DNA of 64,000 bases from Phycisphaeraceae bacterium (GTDB lineage: Bacteria > Planctomycetota > Phycisphaerae > Phycisphaerales > UBA1924). Shown here piece after piece: positions 8,527 through 16,084 of the stretch. A program made the translations under genes and the position numbers. The notes beneath the pieces are model-generated. The model saw only the letters and a list, made by a program, of their open reading frames with translations. It had not been told where the DNA came from and ran no database searches. Location: positions 372,001 to 436,000 of the forward strand of contig JACKHE010000003.1 of the NCBI GenBank assembly GCA_020639135.1, read 5' to 3'. Within the stretch, counting starts at the first letter, position 1; each line of letters opens with the position of its first letter.

Positions 8527-10134
8527 ATGACCACCGCCACCGCCTCCGCGACCTCCGTCACACTCCCCGCAGACTCCAACCAGGCCCTCGGCATCGGCCG
8601 TTTCTCCGTCGATTTCATGGCAGGCAAATACGAAGGTCCCTCCCAGCAGGTCCTGGACCGCACCGAGCTCTTCCACACCGACGCCTGCCTCTGCGGCGTC
8701 TCCGCTCTCGCCCTCAAGACCAACGCGCCCACCATCCTCCGAGGCGAGGCCCTCGACTACCCCGTCCCCAGCGGCAAGCCCGGCGCGAGCGTCTTCGGAT
8801 CCACCGCCAAGCTCTTCCCCGAGAAGGCCATCCTCGCCAACAGCAGCGCCGTCCGCGAGTGGGACTCCAACGGCACCAACTTTGGCTATAACCCGGCGCT
8901 GGGACACACCGCAGGCGAGTTTGGCCACAACGACTTCTATCCCGTCGCCATCGCCGCGGCACAGCTCAAGGGCCTCGACGGCGCCACGGCGCTCAAGGGC
9001 ATGGTCCTGATCGACGAGATCCGCGACCGCCTCGCCTCCGTCTTCTCCCTCAAGACCTACAAGATCGACCACGTCGTCCACGGCGCCATCGGCTCCGCCG
9101 CCGCCTTCGGCGCCATGCTCGGCGCCACCCCCGAGCAGATCGAGTCCGCCATCGGCATGGTCGTCGCGCACTACATCCCCTGGCGCGCCATCCGCGCCGG
9201 CAAGCAGCTCTCCGACTCCAAGGGCGCCTCCGCCGCGATCTCCACCGAGGTCGCCGTCCTCGCGATGCAGCGCGCCATGCGCGGCTTCGTTGGCCCCCGC
9301 GACATCTTCCGCAACCCCGAGGCGATCTTCCGCTTCTTCGAGCCCACCACCACCGGCAAGGACCGCTGGACCGAGATGGCCCCCTCGCCCTTCGACCTCG
9401 TCCTGACCCACTCCGGCGACGACTTCGCCATCATGGGCATGCACTTCAAGCTGGGCCTCTACGAGCACCAGTCCGCCGGCGCCCTCCAGGCCGTCATCGA
9501 CCTCGTCAGCAAGTCACCCGACCTGCTCGACGCTGACGGCGACAACATCAAGCAGATCAACATCCTCGCCTACGAGCCCGCCTTCGGCATCATCGGCAAC
9601 CCCGCCAAGATGCACCCGAAGACCCGCCAGAGCGCCGACCACTCCATGGCCTTCATCGTCGCCCGGCTGATCCGCAAGGCGATCGAGTGGAAGGCGTCGC
9701 ACGGCTCGCTCCCCACAGGCGGCGCCGCCAACGACGCAATGTGGAAGGCGATGATCCTCACGCCCCACGACTACGCCCCCGCGATGATCACCGACGACAA
9801 GACCCACGCGATCATGCAGAAGATCACTTTCGAGCACGGCGGCGACGAGTACGACAAGGCCTACCCCGAGGGTATTCCGACGAGCGTCGTCATCACCGGC
9901 GCCGACAGCGCCAGGCACGACTCCGGCTTCGTCATGTTCCCCGCCGGTCACGCCCGCAACACGACCGCCGACCTCAGGGACATCCTGGCGAACAAGTTCA
10001 AGACCCTCGGCGCCCTCGCCACCGACAACGTGGACGCCCTCGTCAGCAGGTTCTCCAACGTCGCAGGCAAGTCGGCGAAGGACATCGAGTCGATGTACGA
10101 CTTCGACCTCCGCGTGACGGAGGGATACGAGTAA
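8527..10134 (+). CDS. prpD: 2-methylcitrate dehydratase, MmgE/PrpD family
   Basis: A 535-residue MmgE/PrpD-family protein. PrpD dehydrates 2-methylcitrate to cis-2-methylaconitate in propionate catabolism. Family features include the long helical segment around residues 180-230 (VHGAIGSAAAFGAMLGATPE, then SDSKGASAAISTEVAVLA) and a C-terminal half with QSADHSMAFIVARLI, the substrate-pocket region of the family. prpB (15.0 kb) and prpC (16.1 kb) lie downstream on the same strand, which supports the methylcitrate role. The three genes are separated by about 5 kb of inserted material. A palindrome starts 7 bp after the stop. Confidence 0.9.
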   Translation: MTTATASATSVTLPADSNQALGIGRFSVDFMAGKYEGPSQQVLDRTELFHTDACLCGVSALALKTNAPTILRGEALDYPVPSGKPGASVFGSTAKLFPEKAILANSSAVREWDSNGTNFGYNPALGHTAGEFGHNDFYPVAIAAAQLKGLDGATALKGMVLIDEIRDRLASVFSLKTYKIDHVVHGAIGSAAAFGAMLGATPEQIESAIGMVVAHYIPWRAIRAGKQLSDSKGASAAISTEVAVLAMQRAMRGFVGPRDIFRNPEAIFRFFEPTTTGKDRWTEMAPSPFDLVLTHSGDDFAIMGMHFKLGLYEHQSAGALQAVIDLVSKSPDLLDADGDNIKQINILAYEPAFGIIGNPAKMHPKTRQSADHSMAFIVARLIRKAIEWKASHGSLPTGGAANDAMWKAMILTPHDYAPAMITDDKTHAIMQKITFEHGGDEYDKAYPEGIPTSVVITGADSARHDSGFVMFPAGHARNTTADLRDILANKFKTLGALATDNVDALVSRFSNVAGKSAKDIESMYDFDLRVTEGYE

Positions 10135-10141
10135 CCCGTGC

Positions 10142-10170
10142 CACTACAACGCCGCCGCGGCGTTGTAGTG
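10142..10170 (+). repeat. REP palindrome (family A, RAYT-linked), left copy
   Basis: Perfect 13-bp arms around CCG, preceded by the constant head CCGTGC. The head matches that of other family A elements at 35085, 39022, 40177 and 40363, which carry a different stem (GACCCAGC/GCTGGGTC). Confidence 0.85.
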
Positions 10171-10193
10171 CTCCCCTTGAGCATCCTGCACCC

Positions 10194-10745
10194 ATGTTCC
10201 CTCCTCGCCCCGAATCACCTCTTCCCAGAAAACTCCTCAGACGGAGAGAGCGTCCAAGCCAGGCAAGGTTCCTGACGTTCTCCTGCCGACATCGCCTCCC
10301 GCTCCTCGGAAACGCCGGGATCCGCGATGTGTTCGTCGCCGTGATGAACGAGAAGATTGAGCGAGCCCGCTACGAGCTTGTCGCGTGGGTCGTCATGCCC
10401 GAGCATGTGCACCTCGTGGTGATCCCGCCACCGGACGCGGACTCGGACGCCGCGGGATTGCTGACCGCGATCAAGATCACCCACGCGCAGCGCGTGCTCA
10501 GCAGGTGGAGAGCGATCAACGCTCCGATCCTCACGCGGATCAAGGAACCCAGCGGACGGGTCAGGTACTGGCAACCGGGCGGCGGGTTCGATCGCAACGT
10601 GCGCGATAGTCAGGAGCTGATCAACATCGTTGCGTACATCCACGCGAACCCGGTGAAGCGAGGGCTCGTTGACCGTGCAGAACTCTGGCGATGGTCATCA
10701 ATCCACCGCCACCGATCCCAACCCGTCCCCATTCGCAATCAATAA
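10194..10745 (+). CDS. REP-associated tyrosine transposase (Y1/IS200-like)
   Basis: A 183-residue Y1_Tnp-family transposase. The HUH motif is MPEHVHLVVIP and the catalytic tyrosine is in NIVAYIHANPVKRGLV, followed by the typical RAYT end ELWRWSS. These enzymes bind and nick REP hairpins in single-stranded DNA. The ATG at 10194 follows the left palindrome by 23 bp and the TAA lies 7 bp before the right one. Length and motifs are complete, so it looks active. It is probably responsible for at least the family A palindromes in this genome. Confidence 0.92.
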   Translation: MFPPRPESPLPRKLLRRRERPSQARFLTFSCRHRLPLLGNAGIRDVFVAVMNEKIERARYELVAWVVMPEHVHLVVIPPPDADSDAAGLLTAIKITHAQRVLSRWRAINAPILTRIKEPSGRVRYWQPGGGFDRNVRDSQELINIVAYIHANPVKRGLVDRAELWRWSSIHRHRSQPVPIRNQ

Positions 10746-10752
10746 CCCGTGC

Positions 10753-10833
10753 CACTACAACGCCGCCGCGGCGTTGTAGTGCGTTCTTCTTGCATTGCAA
10801 AGAGCACTACAACGCCGCGGCGGCGTTGTAGTG
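10753..10833. repeat. REP palindrome pair (family A), inverted orientation
   Basis: Copies at 10753-10781 and 10805-10833 share the same 13-bp arms in opposite orientation with a 23-bp spacer. An inverted REP pair resembles a REPIN, the mobile form described for RAYT systems. The second copy runs into the -10-like sequence of the next gene. Confidence 0.85.
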
Positions 10834-10839
10834 GCACGG

Positions 10840-10852
10840 TACACTGTTCCAG
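10840..10852 (+). promoter_or_regulatory. -10-like box directly before an ATG (possible leaderless start)
   Basis: TACACT at 10840-10845 is followed by seven bases and then the ATG of the DinB-like gene. A -10 hexamer this close to the start codon implies transcription beginning at or near the ATG. No clear -35 or Shine-Dalgarno is visible. Similar spacing occurs before prpB (15029), the HMG-CoA lyase (23943) and the mutase (40472). Confidence 0.45.
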
Positions 10853-11371
10853 ATGCCCCTCCCGTACCCCTGGCTCGAACGCGCATTCGACTTCACCACC
10901 CCCATCGGCATGTTCCCCGACCTGATCGAACGTCTCCGGGGCGTCCCCGCGCGCATCGAGGACCACGCCAGGGGCCTGCCGCGCGACACGCTCATTCGAC
11001 GCGACGGCGACACCTGGTCCATCCAGGAGAACATCGGCCACCTCCTCGACCTCGAGTCCCTCCCGGCGCAGCGCCTCGACGACTTCCTCGCCGGCGCGCC
11101 GACCCTCAGCGCCTGGGCCGGAAACAACGACGCCACCTGGCGGGCGAACCACAACGACCGAGACATCGCGGATCTCTGCGCCCGGTTCCGCGCCGCACGC
11201 ACCGCGCTCGTCCATCGCCTTGACGCTCTCGATGAGCCGGACTTCGCCCGCATCGCCGTCCACCCGCGTCTCAACAAGCCCATGCGCCTCCTCGACCTCG
11301 TCGAGTTCACCGCCCAGCACGACGACTACCACCTGACGCGAATCGCCCAGCTCCGCCGGTTGTTCACCTGA
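10853..11371 (+). CDS. DinB-like (DinB/YfiT superfamily) protein
   Basis: A 172-residue four-helix DinB-superfamily protein. The metal-binding histidines are recognisable: one in IQENIGHLLDLE and two in the C-terminal helix pattern LVEFTAQHDDYHLTRIAQL. Members are metal-dependent, often thiol-linked enzymes (bacillithiol or mycothiol S-transferases, for example) or are uncharacterised. Substrate unknown here. It begins immediately after the inverted REP pair, so its promoter may derive from repeat-adjacent sequence. Confidence 0.85.
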   Translation: MPLPYPWLERAFDFTTPIGMFPDLIERLRGVPARIEDHARGLPRDTLIRRDGDTWSIQENIGHLLDLESLPAQRLDDFLAGAPTLSAWAGNNDATWRANHNDRDIADLCARFRAARTALVHRLDALDEPDFARIAVHPRLNKPMRLLDLVEFTAQHDDYHLTRIAQLRRLFT

Positions 11372-11376
11372 TCAAC

Positions 11377-11411
11377 CCAAAAGAAGACACCGCCCTGTCG
11401 CCAGGGCGGTG
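11377..11411 (-). terminator. Intrinsic terminator of the secreted-protein gene at 11485
   Basis: On the minus strand a perfect 10-bp stem (CACCGCCCTG/CAGGGCGGTG, loop GCGA) is followed by TCTTCTTTTGGG. It lies 74 bp after the stop of the minus-strand gene and 6 bp beyond the end of the plus-strand DinB-like gene. Confidence 0.75.
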
Positions 11412-11484
11412 ACTCGTCGGCCTCCGTTGATTCAGGAATGCAGCGTTGCTTGTGCCGCGATCGCGGCGTGTGCGGTGGCGCCGA

Positions 11485-12270
11485 TCAGCCCTTGCGGTTG
11501 CGGCGGCGCGAGCCGGCGATCATCCCGGCGCCGGCGAGCAGCGCGACCGGACCCGGCGCGGGAACCTCCTGTGTCACGAGGTTGCTGCCGTCGAACCAGC
11601 CCTGGTCGCCGCCCCAGGAGTTCAGCAGGCCGTCGACAGGGTCGTACGAGGCGCTGAGCGTGCGGTAGGGGTGCAGCCAGATGCCGAGCTTCTCGCCGAA
11701 GCCCAGACCGAACCACGGCGTCGAGCCGGGGTAGTCGGGCGTGTGGGTGTTGATCACGGACGCGTCGATCGCGAAGGAGACCACCCGCTTACCGTCCATC
11801 GTGTCCTCGACGGTGAAGTGCTCGATCCAGTTGCTCCCGCCGCGGTCATCGACGTCCACGATGTCGTCGGGCGTCTGGTTGCCGGCGATGTTCCCGACGC
11901 CGTCGATGTAGCTGGTGTTGGAGTTCTGCCCGTTGTAGGCGTACGCGAGCATCTTCGGCGCCGCGGGGCTGGTGATGTCCACGTACAGCAGCGCGAGCTC
12001 ACCAGCGTGCCCCTTGGGGTTGGGGCCGTCATTGAGCGCGAGCGTGAAGCCCTTGGTGACCTGATCGCTGAAGGTCATGTCCCAGGTCAGGGCGTTGGTG
12101 TCGGTGTTGAAAGTCGAGTGGATCGACTCGAACGTGCCGCCGTTGTTGTTCGTGCCGTAGCCCCCGGGATCGCCGACCTGCCAGTCCCACTGGTGGATGG
12201 CGGCGCTGGAGGAACCGGCGATGGCGGCGACAATCGAGGCAGCGATAGCGGTCGTGAGCGTGCTGTTCAT
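11485..12270 (-). CDS. Secreted protein with PEP-CTERM-like sorting tail
   Basis: A 261-residue secreted protein: signal peptide MNSTLTTAIAASIVAAIAGS ending near SSAA, a beta-rich body, and the C-terminal tripartite tail VPAPGPVALLAGAGMIAG followed by SRRRNRKG. The tail (short PxPG motif, hydrophobic helix, arginine cluster) matches exosortase sorting signals. The ATG at 12270 has a GGAG Shine-Dalgarno in ACGGAGTCACGACC. No enzymatic domain recognised. It shares an upstream sequence block with the gene starting at 13870, suggesting co-regulation. No exosortase gene is in the window. Confidence 0.8.
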   Translation of the reverse strand: MNSTLTTAIAASIVAAIAGSSSAAIHQWDWQVGDPGGYGTNNNGGTFESIHSTFNTDTNALTWDMTFSDQVTKGFTLALNDGPNPKGHAGELALLYVDITSPAAPKMLAYAYNGQNSNTSYIDGVGNIAGNQTPDDIVDVDDRGGSNWIEHFTVEDTMDGKRVVSFAIDASVINTHTPDYPGSTPWFGLGFGEKLGIWLHPYRTLSASYDPVDGLLNSWGGDQGWFDGSNLVTQEVPAPGPVALLAGAGMIAGSRRRNRKG

Positions 12271-12345
12271 GGTCGTGACTCCGTTTTTTCGTTTTCTGGC
12301 GGAATGGGCGCCGGCGCCGGTCAGTCCCGGCCCTTTGCCCCGCGT

Positions 12346-12400
12346 CGCCAACCACCCCTGGCCGTTGACGCTTCACTGTGCAGATCAAACTTACGATCCG
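12346..12400 (-). promoter_or_regulatory. Conserved upstream block shared with the gene starting at 13870
   Basis: CGCCAACCACCCCTGGCC at 12346-12363 matches CGCTAACCACCCCTGGCC at 13949-13966 in 17 of 18 bases. Both sit 76-79 bp upstream of their start codons. A second weaker match (AAACTTACGATCCG versus AAACCTACGTTCCG) lies about 20 bp further out. Read on the minus strand, this could be a promoter/activator region or the 5' end of a shared leader. It does not fit sigma-54 spacing. Confidence 0.5.
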
Positions 12401-12466
12401 TTCGGGCGCGGCCAAGCGCCTTCACGAATCAATCTCGCCGCGCGCCGGCGCAACCGGCGCGACCCG

Positions 12467-13171
12467 TCAGGCCCTCCCAGCCCGCACGCCCCGCCGGCGA
12501 CGCATCGCAGGCAGGGCGCCCGCTCCGAGAACAAGCAGCGCTCCCGGCGCCGGCGTCTCGATGGCCCTGGAGGTTCTCTCTGTCTCCGTTCCGGGCAGCG
12601 TGTCGATCAGGTTGTACGTCAGGTTGTCGAACAGCTCGGGGCCCGGGTGCATCCCGCCGCCCTTCTCGCGGATGTCGATGACCACGCGGTCGAAGACCGC
12701 CCCGCCGATCTCGCCGAGCGTCAGGTCGCGCAGCTGGTAGTTCGAGCCCCCTCGGAACCCGATCGAGTCCACGAGCTCCTCGCCCAGGTACGCCAGCGCC
12801 CGCACCGGCTCGTCGGCGTCCATCGCCAGCATCGTGAAGAAGTCAGTCGGCGCGTCGAACGCGATCTCGATGTCGTACCAGGGGCCCTTGAACGTCCCCC
12901 TGTTCTCGCTGCTCGGACGCAGCGTGATCGCGCCGGCCATGCCGTACTTCTTGATGAGCTTCTTCTTCGTCAGCGAGTGCGCCGTGGGCCCGACGCCGTC
13001 GCCGGCGCCGACGAGCCCGAAACGGAGCCCCTCGTACTGGTCCGTGATCATCTCGCCGTTGCTCGCGTTCTCGAAGTCGAGGTGCACGAGCCCCGCGCTC
13101 GCCGGGCGCCCGAGGCCCAGGAGCGCCCCGGCGATGACCGCCGTGGTTGCCGCTCTGTTCATGTCTGTCAC
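12467..13171 (-). CDS. Secreted protein with PEP-CTERM-like tail (paralog of next gene)
   Basis: A 234-residue protein with signal peptide (AATTAVIAGALLGLGRPASA) and the sorting tail TPAPGALLVLGAGALPAMRRRR. It is clearly paralogous to the gene at 13226-13870: both contain DFENA/DFDSF near the N-terminus, a DAPTDFFTMLAMDADEPVRA / DEPTDYFSILALDADEPVNA block, and GxELFDNL/GPEIFDNL before the tail. Tandem duplication and divergence is the simplest reading. The body is beta-rich and of unknown function. Confidence 0.8.
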   Translation of the reverse strand: MTDMNRAATTAVIAGALLGLGRPASAGLVHLDFENASNGEMITDQYEGLRFGLVGAGDGVGPTAHSLTKKKLIKKYGMAGAITLRPSSENRGTFKGPWYDIEIAFDAPTDFFTMLAMDADEPVRALAYLGEELVDSIGFRGGSNYQLRDLTLGEIGGAVFDRVVIDIREKGGGMHPGPELFDNLTYNLIDTLPGTETERTSRAIETPAPGALLVLGAGALPAMRRRRGVRAGRA

Positions 13172-13225
13172 TCCGCGTATTTCTCTGTTGTTCTGAGATT
13201 TACAGGCCGTTCGGGGGGCGCCGGA

Positions 13226-13870
13226 TCAGCCCTCGCAGCGGCGGCGGCGCATCGCGAGAAGGCCGCTCGTGCACAGCAGCGTCAGCGCCCCGGGCGTCGG
13301 GACCGAGCTGCGGGTGAACTGCAGGTTGTCGAAGATCTCGGGCCCGGGCTCGGTGCCCTGGCCGGTCGTCACGAGGTCCACCACGACGTGGTCGAAGACG
13401 ACCTCGCCGCCGATCCCGCCGAGCTCGAGCTTGTACACCTGGAAGTTCGAGCCCGCGCGGAAGCTGATCGAGTCCACGAGGTCGCCCCCGAGGTACGCCC
13501 TGGCGTTGACCGGCTCGTCCGCGTCGAGCGCCAGGATCGAGAAGTAGTCCGTCGGCTCGTCGAACGTGAACGACAGGTCGCGCCAGGGGCCCGCCCCGAG
13601 CGTGTTGGGCGTCGTGTTCACCGTGTAGCTGGGGCGGAGGGCGATCCCGCTCGCGGGCGAGTAGTCGTAGTTCGGCAGCGCCATCGTCCGCGGGCCCTCG
13701 CCCTCGGGGGCGTTGATCAGCCCAACGTGAACGCCGGCGATCTGATCCGTGATCGAGACGCCGGCGTCAAAGGAATCAAAGTCGATTGTCACGAGCTCCG
13801 CCTGCGCCGCGCCGGCGCCGGCAAGAAGCATGGATGCAGCGATACCCCCGGTAAGAAGCGTCTTCTTCAT
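13226..13870 (-). CDS. Secreted protein with PEP-CTERM-like tail (paralog of previous gene)
   Basis: A 214-residue protein with signal peptide MKKTLLTGGIAASMLLAGAG, mature start near AQAELVTIDFD, and tail VPTPGALTLLCTSGLLAMRR. The residue pattern VAFDHVVVD-like (VVFDHVVVDLVTTG) parallels VFDRVVIDIREKG in its neighbour. I chose the ATG at 13870, which begins a perfect signal peptide, over a long upstream extension from 14152 that has no such character. Confidence 0.8.
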   Translation of the reverse strand: MKKTLLTGGIAASMLLAGAGAAQAELVTIDFDSFDAGVSITDQIAGVHVGLINAPEGEGPRTMALPNYDYSPASGIALRPSYTVNTTPNTLGAGPWRDLSFTFDEPTDYFSILALDADEPVNARAYLGGDLVDSISFRAGSNFQVYKLELGGIGGEVVFDHVVVDLVTTGQGTEPGPEIFDNLQFTRSSVPTPGALTLLCTSGLLAMRRRRCEG

Positions 13871-14172
13871 GTGTCTGTCCTCGTGTCTTTGTTGTTTTTC
13901 GAGCGAGCGCACCGCGACCAGCGAGAGCCAACCGAGATGCGTTGTGTCGCTAACCACCCCTGGCCAGTGACACGGAAAACCTGTGCTCTGCAAACCTACG
14001 TTCCGCTTGAGGATTTCCAAGCGCCGGGTGTGATTCCCGCGTCCAACCCGCCTGCCTGCGCCGATCGCTCCAGCGGCGCGCGTCCGATCACGCGCACGAC
14101 CGGAAAACCAGCCCCCCCGCAATCCCGACCCGCGGAGTCCCAATACAATCACCGAAAGGAGCGATCACCCCC
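13871..14172. promoter_or_regulatory. 302-bp divergent intergenic region
   Basis: It contains the conserved block 13949-13966 shared with the region upstream of 12270 (see that entry). The plus-strand side ends with AAAGGAG at about 14157-14163, a Shine-Dalgarno for the ATG at 14173. I see no other gene or RNA in it. Confidence 0.5.
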
Positions 14173-14609
14173 ATGCTCGCCATCCCCCACAGGCGTCACG
14201 GCGCCGCAGGCCCATCCGCAGCCTCATCCGCGGCCGCTGGACGCCCACCGCCATCGCCGGCGCCTGGGCCGCCTGGTGGTCCTTCTTCCTCGTCGCCTCC
14301 GCTTCGAGCGAATCCCACGAGGGCCTCGGCGCCGGCCTCTGGATCTTCAACGTCTTCGCCCCCATGGTCGTGATGTGGTTCGCCTTCGCCGCGTCCCTCG
14401 TCTGGCGCCGCGCGGCCACCGCGCTGCTGCTGGTCGTAGGGCTGTTCGTGTTGGTGGGCTACCCCATCGCCGCCTCCCCCCAGTTCCCGGTCTCGACAAT
14501 CATCTTCGTGATGGCGACGCTGGGCCTGCCGCCGCTCGCGGCGGGCGCCCTGCTGTGGCGGAGGCGGGGTGGAAAGCGACAATCCAACGAGAATGCAGAC
14601 GGGCTCTGA
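14173..14609 (+). pseudogene. Small membrane protein gene with apparent frameshift
   Basis: A good Shine-Dalgarno (AAAGGAG) and ATG at 14173 open a frame reading MLAIPHRRHGA. The hydrophobic coding signal is in another frame: about RRRPIRSLIRGRW, then IAGAWAAWWSFFLVASAS, NVFAPMVVMWFAF, ALLLVVGLFVLVGYPIAA and a final helix before RRRGGKRQSNENADGL*. That frame has no start codon before the ATG at 14364. A one-base slip near 14195-14205 in the run CGGCGCCGCAGG would join them. It is either a broken gene, a sequencing error or programmed frameshifting. If 14364 were the true start the protein would be 81 residues. Confidence 0.55.
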
Positions 14610-15021
14610 CAACGAGACGAGTTCCGGCATGACCCGCAGAGAGATCATGTTGATCCGCGTCGCCCGCGTCATCATCGTCCTGTGGGCGACGCTCGGGTGT
14701 CTGTCGGCGGCAAGCGGATCGAGTGGTGATCCTGGGCTGTCCGCTTTCCTGACCTGGGCCTTGTTCTTCGCAGCGCCGGCGATCCTCGTCTTTGTATTTC
14801 CGAAGATCGCGAAATGGATCCTGGCCGTCCTGGCGACGCTCATGTTGTTCCTGCTGCTGGCGATCAACGCCGTGCTGCGGGAGCCCGTGACAGAGTTCTA
14901 CAACACCCCCGGATTCGCCGCGCTCATCTTCGCGATGCCGCCGCTCGTGACGGCCGCGCTCCTGTTCTTTGCAAACCGAGGCCCCCGAAGGCGCAGCGCC
15001 GCTGATGATGAAGATGTGTGA
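14569..15021 (+). CDS. Hypothetical small membrane protein
   Basis: Up to 150 residues with three hydrophobic segments (VARVIIVLWATLGCLSAAS, FLTWALFFAAPAILVFVF, ILAVLATLMLFLLLAINAVL) and a fourth near LIFAMPPLVTAALLFF, ending RRRSAADDEDV. The GTG at 14569 has GGAGG four bases upstream; ATGs at 14593 and 14629 are alternatives. It overlaps the preceding membrane gene and resembles it in layout (hydrophobic helices, arginine patch, acidic tail), so the two may form a coupled pair. Family not recognised. Confidence 0.6.
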   Translation: MESDNPTRMQTGSDNETSSGMTRREIMLIRVARVIIVLWATLGCLSAASGSSGDPGLSAFLTWALFFAAPAILVFVFPKIAKWILAVLATLMLFLLLAINAVLREPVTEFYNTPGFAALIFAMPPLVTAALLFFANRGPRRRSAADDEDV

Positions 15022-15028
15022 TCCGGGC

Positions 15029-15040
15029 TAGAATCCCCCC
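15029..15040 (+). promoter_or_regulatory. -10-like box directly before the prpB ATG
   Basis: TAGAAT followed by CCCCCC and the ATG at 15041. The mutase gene at 40484 has the almost identical TACAAT, CCCCCC, ATG. Six bases between a -10 box and the start codon is the spacing of leaderless transcripts. No Shine-Dalgarno is present. Confidence 0.5.
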
Positions 15041-15979
15041 ATGCCCACCACCACCGCCCCCGACCCCTCGCCCACCGCGCGCGCCCTCCTCCTCCGCGAA
15101 CGCATGACCGACCGCTGCGTCGCACTCCCAGGCGCCTTCAACGGGCTCGTCGGACGCGCCGTCGCGCAGGCCGGCTTCGACGGGACCTACATCTCCGGCG
15201 CCGCCGTCACCGCCTCCTCCGGCGTCCCCGACGTCGGCATCCGATCCCTAGACCACTTCTGCCGGGTCATCCAGGAGGTCGCCGACTGCTCGGGCCTCCC
15301 GCTCATCGCCGACGCCGACACCGGCTTCGGCGAGCAGGAGATGGTCGGACGCGCCGCCGTCGAGTACCACCGCCACGGCGCCTCCGGCTTCCACATCGAG
15401 GACCAGGTCTTCCCCAAACGCTGCGGACACCTCGACGGCAAGACCCTCGTCCCCGTCGAGCACTTCCAGGAGAAGGTCGCCGCCGCACGCCGCGCCAGCG
15501 ACCGCTGCTCCGACGGCGCCTTCATCGTCTGCGCGCGCACCGACGCCCGCTCCACCGACGGCCTCGACGCCGCCATCGAACGCGCCATCGCCTACACCGA
15601 ATCCGGCGCCGACATGATCTTCCCCGAGGGCCTCCACTCCGAGAAGGAGTTCGGCGACTTCGCCGACGCGATGAAGGCCCTGCCCGGGCCCGCCAGGGGT
15701 GGGGGGCCGTTCCTCCTGGCCAACATGACCGAGTTCGGCAAGACCCCGACGATCGCCCGCGCCCGGTTCGAGGAGCTGGGCTACTCCTGCGTCATCTTCC
15801 CCGTCACCACCCTCCGCGTCGCCATGCACGCGGTGACGAGCGTCCTCGAAGCGATCCAGCGCGACGGCTCCCCCGCGTCGAAACTCGAGGATATGCAGAC
15901 TCGCGCCCAGCTCTACGACCTCCTGGGCTACACTCCCGGTGAACCCTGGGACTTCCCCTCCCCGACGCAACCCCGCTGA
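15041..15979 (+). CDS. prpB: Methylisocitrate lyase
   Basis: A 312-residue member of the isocitrate lyase/PEP mutase superfamily; PrpB splits 2-methylisocitrate into pyruvate and succinate. The active-site signature KRCGH is at residues 126-130 with the metal-binding DADTGFG at 91-97. Length (about 300) fits PrpB rather than the longer isocitrate lyase. The segment VCARTDARSTDGLDAAIERA is typical. prpC follows 105 bp downstream, with a family D palindrome at 15984-16018 between them. Confidence 0.92.
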   Translation: MPTTTAPDPSPTARALLLRERMTDRCVALPGAFNGLVGRAVAQAGFDGTYISGAAVTASSGVPDVGIRSLDHFCRVIQEVADCSGLPLIADADTGFGEQEMVGRAAVEYHRHGASGFHIEDQVFPKRCGHLDGKTLVPVEHFQEKVAAARRASDRCSDGAFIVCARTDARSTDGLDAAIERAIAYTESGADMIFPEGLHSEKEFGDFADAMKALPGPARGGGPFLLANMTEFGKTPTIARARFEELGYSCVIFPVTTLRVAMHAVTSVLEAIQRDGSPASKLEDMQTRAQLYDLLGYTPGEPWDFPSPTQPR

Positions 15980-15983
15980 ACCC

Positions 15984-16018
15984 ACGCCCGGGATGAGGCT
16001 CCGCGAATCCCAGGATCG
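15984..16018. repeat. Dispersed palindrome, family D (CGCCCGGGATGAG ... CGAATCCCAGG)
   Basis: Arms around GGGATGAG and GAATCCC, in the prpB-prpC gap. Copies occur at 33991 (inside a coding region), 35139, 39130, 40284, 45614, 47144 and 59301, with CTC/CAG/CAA variation in the loop. Confidence 0.75.
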
Positions 16019-16084
16019 AACAACTCCGGATCCAACGATCTCACCCAACAGTCAACGCAGCAAGACGGAAAGCGAGCAAACGAG

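Larger units (their letters stand above)
10142..10833 (+). mobile_element. REP/RAYT unit: transposase gene boxed by palindromes
   Basis: A Y1-family transposase gene (10194-10745) lies between two identical 29-bp palindromes at 10142-10170 and 10753-10781, arms CACTACAACGCCG and CGGCGTTGTAGTG. Both copies share the 5' context TAACCCGTGC. A third copy, inverted, lies at 10805-10833, so copies two and three form an inverted pair 23 bp apart. This is the classic arrangement of a REP-associated tyrosine transposase with its own REPs. The unit separates prpD from the next prp genes. Confidence 0.88.

Noticed and set aside
12346..13966. Sigma-54 promoter in the shared block
   Set aside because: The GG and GC dinucleotides are 13 bp apart rather than the 10 required.
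12197..14632. Very long plus-strand ORF over the secreted-protein cluster
   Set aside because: Arg/Pro/Ala/His-rich mirror of three minus-strand genes with clear signal peptides.
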